A stretch of DNA of 64,000 nt, taken from NCBI GenBank assembly GCA_963778675.1, contig CAVZVI010000011.1, positions 1,491,126-1,555,125 of the forward strand, written 5' to 3'. The position numbers and the translations under genes were made by a program. This document shows, in pieces, positions 48,090 to 56,089 of this stretch. Each line of letters starts with the position of its first letter. The first letter of the stretch is position 1. The notes below the pieces were generated by a model that was given only the letters and a program-made list of their open reading frames with translations, searched no databases and was not told the DNA's origin. This DNA comes from CAWCDJ01 sp963778675 (lineage in GTDB: Bacteria > Acidobacteriota > Terriglobia > Bryobacterales > Bryobacteraceae).

Positions 48090-48727
48090 AGACGTTCGTT
48101 CAGCCAGTCGCTCCAGCGGTCGAGGCCTTCGCCGGTGGTGCAGGAGACCTTTAGGATTTCGATCTCCGGCTGCACGCGACGCGCGTTCTCGCAGGCCAGG
48201 TCGGCCTGGAAAGGGACATACGGCAACAGGTCGATCTTGTTCAGCACCATGACGTCGGCATGGTGGAACGTAGCCGGATACTTGAGGGGCTTATCCTCTC
48301 CCTCGGTCACGCTCAGCAGAACCGCGCGCGCCTCCTCGCCCAGATCGTAGCTGGTAGGGCACACCAGGTTGCCGACGTTCTCGAGGAACAGGATCTCCAG
48401 TTTCTCGAGATCCCAGCCCTCTAACGCGCGCTCCACCATGCGCGCGTCCAGGTGGCACGCGCCGCCGGTGGTGATCTGGCGAACCGGAAATCCGAAGCGG
48501 GCCAGGCGGCGGGCGTCGTTATCCGTCTGGATGTCGCCCGTGAGGACGGCAACGCGCCTCGACGGGTCAAACCCCGCGAGCGTACGTTCCAGCAGCGCGG
48601 TCTTGCCGGAGCCGGGCGCACTGATCAGGTTGACGCACAGGGTGCCGTGGGAGCGAAACTGATCGCGCAGACCGGCGGCGATCCTGTCATTCTCATTCAA
48701 CACCTTGCGTTCGAGCGGCACGCGCAT
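48086..48727 (-). CDS. hypB: HypB-type nickel GTPase (stand-alone)
   Basis: The 213-aa GTPase has P-loop ISAPGSGKT (about 36-44), TGDIQTDNDARR, switch residues around GGACHLDARM (Cys and His, the GTPase-domain metal site), LENVGNLVCP (third metal Cys) and NKIDLLP. It lacks the N-terminal His-rich or CxxCGC nickel-binding extension of E. coli HypB. ATG 48727 follows GGAGGG; longer frames read through tRNA-Gly and are spurious. No hydrogenase, hypA or urease genes are nearby. Confidence 0.9.
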   Translation of the reverse strand: MRVPLERKVLNENDRIAAGLRDQFRSHGTLCVNLISAPGSGKTALLERTLAGFDPSRRVAVLTGDIQTDNDARRLARFGFPVRQITTGGACHLDARMVERALEGWDLEKLEILFLENVGNLVCPTSYDLGEEARAVLLSVTEGEDKPLKYPATFHHADVMVLNKIDLLPYVPFQADLACENARRVQPEIEILKVSCTTGEGLDRWSDWLNERL

Positions 48728-48816
48728 CGGATTCCCTCCAGTTCCAGGTACGACAATTCCATTTGAACACCGCTGGGGGCTTCCTGTAAGGGCGATGCGC
48801 GCGCCGCGGCGGCCGC

Positions 48817-48825
48817 TGGTACAAT
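48817..48825 (+). promoter_or_regulatory. Extended -10 promoter of tRNA-Gly
   Basis: TGG-TACAAT at 48817-48825 stands 12 bases before the tRNA; no -35 is visible, as expected for an extended -10. Confidence 0.4.
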
Positions 48826-48837
48826 GGAGGGGAGCCA

Positions 48838-48912
48838 GCGGGAGTAACTCAGTGGTAGAGTCACAGCCTTCCAAGCTGTTGGTCGCGGGTTCGATCCCCG
48901 TCTCCCGCTCCA
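48838..48912 (+). tRNA. tRNA-Gly (anticodon TCC)
   Basis: The acceptor GCGGGAG pairs with CTCCCGC. The D-arm is ACTCAGTGGTAGAGT and the anticodon stem ACAGC/GCTGT with loop CTTCCAA. The T-arm is CGGGTTCGATCCCCG and the CCA is encoded. A T-rich stretch follows and may end the transcript. The AT-richer accessory island begins just after it. Confidence 0.95.
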
Positions 48913-49153
48913 TCCTTTTTCCTTCCAATTAGATACGGTCGAAGCTGCGAGTCCGGAACACGCGAGGTTCACCAGAGCGCACGCCCGCCATCCCAAAATA
49001 TGCCAATCGTGCCCAGAGCCCTTGTCACACAAGTCGGCGCTGGGTTTCACTAGTGCTTGACTCTGTCCGAGAGGCTGCGCGAGGCCTCCAAAAGCGCACT
49101 GCACAACGCGCCACTGTATACAATATGACGATGACGTCAGGGTTCTCAAGAAC
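48913..49153 (+). other. Leader region of the accessory cassette
   Basis: This 241-bp gap has no gene. Near its end TATACAAT (49117-49124) may be the -10 of the cassette promoter; no good -35 is seen. The ORF-like peptide here is a read-through of the tRNA and is not real. Confidence 0.35.
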
Positions 49154-51223
49154 ATGCCGACCCCTTTGCTAATACTCCATCTTTCGGACGCACACATTGG
49201 CAACCCGAAGTATCAGCTCGATTCGTTCGAGGTGTTTGATACGGTCTTCTCGGACCTGAAGAAGTACCGCACCGAATTTGGAAGGCCTCCTGACCTGATT
49301 GTGTTCAATGGAGACCTTGCATTTGGCCAGCTCCCACACGCCCCGCTTTCAGACCAATTTAAACAAGCAAAAGCCTGGCTTGATCGGATGTATGAAGCGG
49401 TTGAGTCCGACGCCACCGCGTCTCCGATACTTTTTGTGCCGGGGAACCATGATCTTGACCGGGGCGTAATCGGGCCTGATCAGACGTCCTGGATCGCGAA
49501 TCTAAAGAATCCCGACGATCTATATCACGAGATGCAGAGCAATTCTGTGTCCTGGAAGCGGTTCTTGGAGCGCCAAGCCTTATGGGCCGCCTTCGTTGAA
49601 AGCTACCCTTCCGGTGCTTTCAAGCTCGACAAGAATCTGAATATCTGCGCGGGGGCGCTGCCGCAGTCCAACCCAAGCGTCGGAGTAGTCGCATTAAACA
49701 CAGCTTGGGCCTCTTATGACGAGAATGAGAACGGAAAGCTTTGGCTTGGGAAGTTTCAATTGCAGCGCGCTCGCGAACTGACGAAAGGCCATGATTTCAG
49801 GATTGTGGCAACGCATCATCCCGTAGACTGGCTCCACCATATCGAGAAACCTAAGACTGAAAAGAAGATCCAATCGGACTTTCACTTGCACCTTCACGGG
49901 CATGTCCATGATCAATGGTTTGTAGCGTCAGAAGGACACCTCAGGGTGCAAGCGGGGGCCTGTTACGCTGGATCCGCTAAAGCAAATGGATATTCTTGGA
50001 TGGAGATCGACTTCACATCTCGCGAGGCACGCCTCTATCTCCGTTCCTACACCGACGAAGGGCAAAGCGGTTGGATTCCGAATGTGCTTCTGGACAAGAC
50101 AGACAACAACGGCATCGGAATCGTGAAGGCGCTCTTCCTTGGGAAGGGCGGTGCCCTCTCTCCTATTGTTCCGGTTGCGCCCCCGCCCAAACCCGCAGCG
50201 CAGAAGCCCGCCAAGAAGGCCGCGAACTCCAAGAATGTCAACTTCGAACCACCTTCCGTATCGACCCTAAAGGACCTCGACGCCTATATTCGGATACTCG
50301 AGGAGCACTTTTCGTTCCGATGGGAACCCGGTGACCACGATCACAAGCGCAAGCCGATTGTCTACTGGCCGATCAAGTTGCGAAAGCCAACTGTAATCCA
50401 TGCGGTTCAAGCCTATGCCGCTGCGGGTCTTCAGAAGATGGGGGCCAAGGTAGTCCTTTGTCTCGATGATCACGGTGACATCGAATATACGAAGGCCGCA
50501 TTTTCGAACCGAGTTCGGAAGTGGTTTGAAAATGCGGCTGGCGATTATGGCGCCCTTGATGTTCGCACATTTAAGGGCATGGTCACGGCGGAACGGTATC
50601 AAGAGGTCTGGGACTTCTTGCAGCGGTGGTATTCCGACGAAAAATATCGAATAAAAGATATCTTGGCCGTGTCCAAACTCTGGACGGTTGAGTCGGACAT
50701 TAACACGTTTAGTAATCTACTGATCAAAACACCTAAGCGGCTTCTCACGGCTCCTATGGTGTGGACCTGCCTCTTCATGCTCTTGGAAGAGAATCCTGAT
50801 GCGAGTTTGCTGACACTCGGCGGCTTTGACGAACAAGCTCTCTGGCACGCTTGGCGCGACTGTCTGAAGCAGCCATGCCCCGTCGGCCACGTCTACATTC
50901 CTCAACTTCTGCGCCCCAACGGCTCGAACAATGAAACACCGCTCCACATGGCGCAACCTGAGAATAATCTTTACTGGGACAGCAAAGACGACATCAAATC
51001 CGCACTGCAGGATGCTCGTGCCGAAGACGCTTGGGCCTCTCCAGGCCGGTTGATTCCGTGGCTATCCTCGGGCGGGGTCGGACTCCCTCGATACCTGAAC
51101 GGGCTCGATGTGGCGCTGCCGGTTCAGTCCAACTTCATCACGACTCTCGACACTCTCGCCAAGATCAACAGCTCCTCGCTAGTGTCGGCGCTTACTGCCG
51201 AGGCAGCTCGGTACATGTTCTGA
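49154..51223 (+). CDS. Metallophosphoesterase fused to aaRS/HUP-like domain
   Basis: The 689-aa protein opens with a calcineurin-like phosphoesterase: LHLSDAHIG (Asp12, His14), FNGDLAFG (Asp54), VPGNHDLDRG (Asn98, His99), VATHHPVDW and LHLHGHVHDQ (His250, His252). A Pro/Ala/Lys linker (336-362) leads to a second domain at about 375-640. It reads KPTVIHAVQAYAAAGLQKMG and AKVVLCLDDHGD, resembling the nucleotide-binding start of class I tRNA synthetases, and ends with YWDSKDDIKSAL where a KMSKS-type loop might sit. The second assignment is tentative. It is first of a three-gene, AT-richer cassette. Confidence 0.72.
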   Translation: MPTPLLILHLSDAHIGNPKYQLDSFEVFDTVFSDLKKYRTEFGRPPDLIVFNGDLAFGQLPHAPLSDQFKQAKAWLDRMYEAVESDATASPILFVPGNHDLDRGVIGPDQTSWIANLKNPDDLYHEMQSNSVSWKRFLERQALWAAFVESYPSGAFKLDKNLNICAGALPQSNPSVGVVALNTAWASYDENENGKLWLGKFQLQRARELTKGHDFRIVATHHPVDWLHHIEKPKTEKKIQSDFHLHLHGHVHDQWFVASEGHLRVQAGACYAGSAKANGYSWMEIDFTSREARLYLRSYTDEGQSGWIPNVLLDKTDNNGIGIVKALFLGKGGALSPIVPVAPPPKPAAQKPAKKAANSKNVNFEPPSVSTLKDLDAYIRILEEHFSFRWEPGDHDHKRKPIVYWPIKLRKPTVIHAVQAYAAAGLQKMGAKVVLCLDDHGDIEYTKAAFSNRVRKWFENAAGDYGALDVRTFKGMVTAERYQEVWDFLQRWYSDEKYRIKDILAVSKLWTVESDINTFSNLLIKTPKRLLTAPMVWTCLFMLLEENPDASLLTLGGFDEQALWHAWRDCLKQPCPVGHVYIPQLLRPNGSNNETPLHMAQPENNLYWDSKDDIKSALQDARAEDAWASPGRLIPWLSSGGVGLPRYLNGLDVALPVQSNFITTLDTLAKINSSSLVSALTAEAARYMF

Positions 51224-51235
51224 CTGTGAGTGGCG

Positions 51236-52465
51236 ATGCGTCTAACCACCTCTCCTTTCTACTCGCGCAACTACGGCGGTCTCTCTGACAGTCAGATCGC
51301 CTTTCTTGAACCCTATGTGGCTAAGGCAACCGGCCCGATACTCGACCCGATGGCGGGACAGGCCCACTTCCTGTGCCAGCTAACTGCACGCGGTCATGAC
51401 ATCCGGATAGCCGATCTCAACCCAGGTCCTTTGATGCTGGCTACCCTGCGGGACCCTAGAATTGTCAAAGAAGCCAAGCGTCTGGTCGATTGGCTCTTGC
51501 CTATTCTCAAGAGATTTCGTCCAAAGGGCATCGCCGACAGACTTGCATATTGCGACGAGTGGCTTCCTGATGCCATCCAGCAGCAACTGCTCCAATACGT
51601 ACAGACCGTAGGCCTGGACGAGATCGGGCTGCCATTAGAATCGGCGCATTTTTGGAAAGCCAGTGTCCGACATCGCTTCGCCGCCGCGATACCGCTCCTG
51701 GCGGCCCGAGAGATTGTCTGCTACACAGCCAGCGACAATTTAACCTGGTTGAAAAAGGGCGGGCTCCAGCGAACGTTTAATGTTTATCCGGCGATAATCC
51801 GTGCGCTTGATGCATGGTACAAGACCTACGTGCCGACACAAATTGCTGCTGGCCAGGGACGGCTATCGGTGAACTGCATGCACGCGTCGGATATCGGTAC
51901 GCTGCAATATTCTCCGCCTGACCTCATTATCACATCTCCTCCGTATGCGAATCGGCTTGATTATACGCGCCTCTGGGCACCCGAACTCGAGATGCTTTCA
52001 GGAATGTTCGGCTTCAACACCAGGACAGTCAAGGATCGACAAGTCGGAACGACGGTCGTTCATGGAAAGATCGTCCCTACCACGGATCTGGAGTTACTTC
52101 CCTCCGAGGTGCAGGATGCGCTGTCTCGCATACGGACAGACGACCTTTATGCCAGTGATACCTATTATTACCCCTTCTTCCTGAACTACGCCATAGACAT
52201 GAGGCGAGTATTTACTGCCCTCGGTCATATACTTCCGCGCGGTGGTTCAATCGTCGTATTTGTACGCGACACGGTCCGCAAAGATGTGCTGTTTCCAGTC
52301 GGTCGGCTAGTCGAGAGTTCTCTGGCATCTGTCGGAGTCAGGTCTTTGGTAGAGAAACGCGAGGTAATCGTGCGAGCCCATGTCGGACTTCGCCGCCGCG
52401 AGTCTCACAATAGCGTGCACGGGCTTGCTCAGCGCGAGTGGTGGATGGCCTTTCGGAAAGAATAG
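51236..52465 (+). CDS. SPPY-type nucleic-acid methyltransferase
   Basis: The 409-aa protein has the SAM-binding motif I LDPMAGQAHFLCQL near residues 36-49 and the catalytic motif IV DLIITSPPYANRLDYTRLW (SPPY at about 234-237), typical of N4-cytosine/N6-adenine amino methyltransferases. The order I then IV is of the gamma/zeta kind, with about 190 residues between, including a target-recognition-like stretch. ATG 51236 is used; GTG 51230 is possible. It starts 12 bp after the phosphoesterase and ends 11 bp before the radical SAM gene. No cognate nuclease is seen. Confidence 0.8.
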   Translation: MRLTTSPFYSRNYGGLSDSQIAFLEPYVAKATGPILDPMAGQAHFLCQLTARGHDIRIADLNPGPLMLATLRDPRIVKEAKRLVDWLLPILKRFRPKGIADRLAYCDEWLPDAIQQQLLQYVQTVGLDEIGLPLESAHFWKASVRHRFAAAIPLLAAREIVCYTASDNLTWLKKGGLQRTFNVYPAIIRALDAWYKTYVPTQIAAGQGRLSVNCMHASDIGTLQYSPPDLIITSPPYANRLDYTRLWAPELEMLSGMFGFNTRTVKDRQVGTTVVHGKIVPTTDLELLPSEVQDALSRIRTDDLYASDTYYYPFFLNYAIDMRRVFTALGHILPRGGSIVVFVRDTVRKDVLFPVGRLVESSLASVGVRSLVEKREVIVRAHVGLRRRESHNSVHGLAQREWWMAFRKE

Positions 52466-52476
52466 AGAGGGTAGGT

Positions 52477-54315
52477 ATGCGAATACGGGTGCATTCTCGG
52501 ATTCGAATCCGTAAAGACGATTTTGGTGGCATTTGCTACGTTCCTCACCGGGATGACTTATTCGCGGTTGACCAGTCAGTATATCTGCTTCTGATGGCCC
52601 TTCGCCCCGAATGGACAAGCGTTCCAAGAGCCCTGGAGCCTGCGTATACGAAGCTCGCGAGTTTTGGCATCTGTGACACTCGCCCCGCAACCCCCGAGCT
52701 TGCCTATTCTGGTCCATCCTTTCTGGGCAACTTCGAGGAGATACCGACAATTACAGATCCTTTGGTTGTCAATTGTTTCAGTACGGCATTTTGTCCGCTT
52801 CGCTGCCTATACTGTCACGCTGACGACCTGATGTCTTCTGCGCGGGAGTACGAAAGCGATGCGGGCAACGAGATTGAAAACGTCATTGCTACAGCGAGCA
52901 TGTTCCCAGCGATGGTGGCGGTGATTACCGGAGGCGACCCCCTTACCAGACCGAAACGAGCGACGAAGTTGATATCCAAGTTGGCAGAGCAGAAGCCCGT
53001 CGTGCTGGACACGAGTGGAGTAGGGCCACTAGAGGAACTGCTTCCGGTCTTGCGTGAACATCAGGTGCACGTACGGGTATCGCTTGACGCGGTCGGGAGA
53101 GCAAACGATAGAGTGCGCCCAATAGATAGGCGGATTTTCAAGGGAACCTCACCTTCGCGATACTATGCGCAGCAGACCATTGAACGATGCCTCACTGCCG
53201 GCTTGGCCGTCACTGTGCAAACTGTCGTGAGCACGCACAACGCGCACATGGACGAACTGCTACAGCTGAGGGACTTGCTTCTTTCGATCGGTGTCGAGCA
53301 TTGGGTGCTGCACATCACCGTGGAGGGCGGCAGTGCGCGCAGGATCGAACAGCAGGTGCGACGCCAAAGGTCTGGACGTGGCATCATTCCTGGCGGTCAG
53401 GTGTATTCGGCCCTACGAGCCGTCGTATCGGACACCGTCAAGAATGGCAAGAAGATCGATATCCGCTGCACCGATACAAATACGACGCCCAATTCGGTAG
53501 TGTTGATCGACAGCAAGGGAGACCTTTACACAGAAGGATATGCACACCTAGGCAAGGTAAAGTTGTTCGCTGCAAACATAGCGAGACCGGACCTTGTTAA
53601 GGCGAAATGGATGCATATAGATCGATTTGGCCATGCTAAGAGATATTTGAATTGGAACAAATGGCTCTTCGAAGGCAAGAGTCTCGAAGATATTTGCCAG
53701 CAGGTGCCCTTGCCCGACATCGGGAGCAGTCCCCAAGCGCCTTCATTGGTCGAGACTGAAGCCAAGTATCCCGTTCCGGCTCCTAAGCTAGCTCGTGAGG
53801 CGCTAAAGCGGCTGGGATATGTCGTCCAAAAGGATGTCTTACAGCGTGATGAATACTACGACTTGCCAGATGGATCTGTAAGCAAGCTCGATTATGTTGT
53901 TCGCGTCCGACTAGAGAACGGGCGTGTGGTGTTTGCTTTCAAGGGCCCGCGCTTCTACACTGCCACGTCCGACTATTCACGGCTGGAATTCCAGTTCTCC
54001 GTTGACGAGAAGAACCTGCGTTCAGAGCTGGCGCGGCAGGGCCTTGTCCAGACGTGGTTCTTCGAGAAGAGACGGACGGACTTTAAACGAGTAGGCGCAG
54101 CGACACGGGTTTCACTGGACGCAGTACCGGAGATAGGCACATTTGCCGAAATTGAAGGACCGTTGGCAGATGTTCGTGCAGTTGCGAAAGCCCTCGAAGG
54201 TCACCTAGGACCGCAAGAGACGCGAAATTACCAAGTGCTCTTTCTGGATCACAAAGAAGCGCAGGGGTTCGCAAGGGATACGGTTCACGGCGCTGCTTTT
54301 TGTGAAAAATCCTGA
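52477..54315 (+). CDS. Radical SAM protein with PqqD-like N-terminus and C-terminal CYTH domain
   Basis: This 612-aa protein (AGAGAGGGTAGGT site before ATG 52477) has three parts. Residues 1-75, IRIRKDDFGGICYVPHRDDL...FAVDQSVYLLLMAL, resemble PqqD/RRE-like winged helices found on peptide-modifying radical SAM enzymes. Residues 95-420 carry the cluster motif FCPLRCLYCHADD (Cys106, Cys110, Cys113), ITGGDP and a Cys-poor SPASM-like tail. From about 424, VETEAKYPV (ExExK at 426-430), RDEYYDLP, DYVVRVRLENG, FAFKGPR, FFEKRRTDFK and FAEIEGP match the CYTH/triphosphate tunnel fold. I know of no described protein with this fusion. Confidence 0.75.
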   Translation: MRIRVHSRIRIRKDDFGGICYVPHRDDLFAVDQSVYLLLMALRPEWTSVPRALEPAYTKLASFGICDTRPATPELAYSGPSFLGNFEEIPTITDPLVVNCFSTAFCPLRCLYCHADDLMSSAREYESDAGNEIENVIATASMFPAMVAVITGGDPLTRPKRATKLISKLAEQKPVVLDTSGVGPLEELLPVLREHQVHVRVSLDAVGRANDRVRPIDRRIFKGTSPSRYYAQQTIERCLTAGLAVTVQTVVSTHNAHMDELLQLRDLLLSIGVEHWVLHITVEGGSARRIEQQVRRQRSGRGIIPGGQVYSALRAVVSDTVKNGKKIDIRCTDTNTTPNSVVLIDSKGDLYTEGYAHLGKVKLFAANIARPDLVKAKWMHIDRFGHAKRYLNWNKWLFEGKSLEDICQQVPLPDIGSSPQAPSLVETEAKYPVPAPKLAREALKRLGYVVQKDVLQRDEYYDLPDGSVSKLDYVVRVRLENGRVVFAFKGPRFYTATSDYSRLEFQFSVDEKNLRSELARQGLVQTWFFEKRRTDFKRVGAATRVSLDAVPEIGTFAEIEGPLADVRAVAKALEGHLGPQETRNYQVLFLDHKEAQGFARDTVHGAAFCEKS

Positions 54316-54383
54316 GTTCGCTTCTGTGCGTCCGCAATCGGTTTCGCGACATTGCGCGGGATGGATTCCCGTTGAGGCCGTTT

Positions 54384-54427
54384 TGTAAACGGGATACGCC
54401 TCCGGGTGGAGGCCTACGTCGTTTACA
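54384..54427 (+). terminator. Stem-loop downstream of the radical SAM gene
   Basis: TGTAAACG (54384-54391) pairs with CGTTTACA (54420-54427), enclosing a second perfect stem GCCTCC-GGGT-GGAGGC. It lies 68 bp after the stop at 54315. There is no T-run, so it may protect or process the 3' end rather than act as a rho-independent terminator. Confidence 0.4.
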
Positions 54428-54559
54428 GCGGGCCGTGAACGTGTTTCGAGAATTGCGAAAATTGGCTGAGCCGACACGAATGGACCGGGACACGCTGTAA
54501 CCCTGGAATTAGCGCGGTGCATCCTTGCCCCACTCTCACCCCAGAAATACCGGCTAGAC

Positions 54560-54880
54560 CGCGCGCTTCAGCCCGCTGCCGAAGCTGCTGGAATCGAGCG
54601 CATCAACTACAACATGTTCCGCCGTGGTCTTGCCGCTGAAGGACACGGGGCAGGCGCTACGGATAAGGCCTAGAGGCGCAGCTACGGCACTCCCGCCCCG
54701 ATGTCACCCGCGAGATCTACATGCAGGTGATACCGGATCGCAGAAAGCAGCCGTCGAGAAGTTGGCCGGATTGATCAATGCCGCGAATCTGCACGGGACG
54801 AACACTGTGCAAATTCGGTGCAGATTGGCCCAAACACCCCCAAACAGGCCCAAAGCGACCCACGTGTCCCACCTGTAACT
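54560..54880 (+). pseudogene. Tyrosine recombinase/integrase remnant
   Basis: Frame pieces show integrase features in the right order: AGIERINYNMFRRGLA (the catalytic Arg box), then LRHSRPDVTREIYMQVIPD (His box and nucleophile Tyr, 54676-54735), then after a one-base shift QKAAVEKLAGLINAANL. Stops and the frameshift at about 54736 break it, and the N-terminal part is missing. It ends some 40 bp before the tRNA 3' fragment at 54917, the classic integrase-next-to-att layout. Confidence 0.65.
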
Positions 54881-54916
54881 GTCTGATTCCATTCAGGACG
54901 CGGGTCTCTCGTCTAT

Positions 54917-54961
54917 TTCACACGCAGGGGGTCACAGGTTCGAGTCCTGTCGCGCCGACCA
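54917..54961 (+). other. 3' tRNA fragment, probable attachment site
   Basis: The last about 40 bases of a tRNA are present without the 5' half. The anticodon-stem end GCAGG is followed by a variable loop, the T-arm ACAGG-TTCGAGT-CCTGT, the acceptor strand CGCGCCG, discriminator A and CCA. A 5' partner CGGCGCG is absent upstream. The C1-G72 pair implied and A73 fit tRNA-Pro, though identity is uncertain. It is a typical attL/attR core. Confidence 0.65.
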
Positions 54962-55110
54962 TTCATTTTCAAGGCGGGCTCTACGCCACCAGAGTACGGC
55001 GGATTCTAAAAGCAGTTTCGCCGCGGACCGTTGGAAGGTTCCCGAACCGGAATAGAAGCCTGAGTGTATACTCAGTGTTGCCAGCAGCAGTCATAGGGCA
55101 GGGGGGCGAA

Positions 55111-55797
55111 ATGAGAAATCTGGGAAAGCTGGGCACGCTGTCGGTCCTTGTTTCTCTGGGAAGCGGCTTCGCAAGTGCCTACGCGTGGCAATTAGCTCAA
55201 GCACCGTCGGAAAAGTACATCGCCGCCATGGACAACCCGCACCGGGTCCTCAAGGTCGACGAGGTCATCGCAAAGCTCGAGCTCAAGCCTGGGGATATCG
55301 TGGCCGACATCGGTTCCGGCAGCGGGGCGTTTTCCATTCCGATGGCCAAAGCGATCGCACCGAATGGAATCCTATACGCAGTTGATATTGACCAGGCGAT
55401 GCTCGATCACGTGGCCGGACGGGCCAAGGAAGCGGGTATCACGAATCTCCGCACCGTCCTGGGGGAATACGACGATCCCAAACTACCGGTGAAGAACGTG
55501 GACGTGGCGTTCTTCCACCGCGTGCTGCACATGATTGAACACCGGCAGATCTATCTGAACGCAACGGCGAAATATCTCAAACCGGACGGCCGCGTCGTGG
55601 TGATCGACAAGAACCGCGAGCAGTCACCCAATAGCTGGATGTGGCTGAATCAGTCAGATGTCGATACCTGGATGGCCGCCATCGGGTTCTATCCCGCACA
55701 ACAGTTCGCCGTCTTCGAAGACAAGTATTTTGTGTCGTACCAGCGGCCTTACGGAAATAGCGTACTCCTGAAGAAACATGCGGCGAAGCGGGAATGA
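55111..55797 (+). CDS. Exported SAM-dependent methyltransferase-like protein
   Basis: The 228-aa protein has an N-terminal hydrophobic leader (LSVLVSLGSGFASAYAW) and then a class I methyltransferase core: IVADIGSGSGAFSIPMAKAI (motif I), YAVDIDQAML, VDVAFFHRVLHMI and YLKPDGRVVVIDKNRE. Secreted or membrane-tethered SAM-fold proteins of this type are common in Acidobacteria although SAM is cytosolic, so an anchor facing inward is likely. ATG 55111 follows GGGGGG. It is the first gene after the island. Confidence 0.75.
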   Translation: MRNLGKLGTLSVLVSLGSGFASAYAWQLAQAPSEKYIAAMDNPHRVLKVDEVIAKLELKPGDIVADIGSGSGAFSIPMAKAIAPNGILYAVDIDQAMLDHVAGRAKEAGITNLRTVLGEYDDPKLPVKNVDVAFFHRVLHMIEHRQIYLNATAKYLKPDGRVVVIDKNREQSPNSWMWLNQSDVDTWMAAIGFYPAQQFAVFEDKYFVSYQRPYGNSVLLKKHAAKRE

Positions 55798-56089
55798 GTC
55801 GTTCGTTTTCCGCTCGCGATCGTGCGGCGGCGCCGCCACTGCGATAGACTTGCTTCCAAATGACCGCCGGTGAACTTTCTCCGAAACGCTATTCATGAAC
55901 GCGAGCGCTCGAGCATCGCGGAAAATTCCGTGAGCAGAAGTTCGGGAAAAAGTCGGTGCGTGTCGCGCCCTTGAGGCGCTTGGAGAGGCGGGAGTTTGCA
56001 GTTACAGGCGGGCACACGGCGCCGGCAGCACCATGGGCCCGGGTTCGAAGAGATATCAGAGATCAGGCACATCCTATAGGAGAGATTCA

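Noticed and set aside
48697..49203. Reverse open frame with SNPRPTAWKAV, and the long N-terminal extension of hypB with TGIEPATNSLEG
   Set aside because: Both read through tRNA-Gly; hypB starts at 48727 after GGAGGG.
54306..54500. Stop-free stretch after the radical SAM gene ending in VNVFRELRKLAEPTRMDRD
   Set aside because: No start codon in frame, it crosses the hairpin, and no family is recognised; it may be relic DNA.
48838..54961. tRNA-Gly as the second attachment site of the island
   Set aside because: Its 3' end does not match the tRNA fragment at 54917-54961, so it is not the partner att copy.
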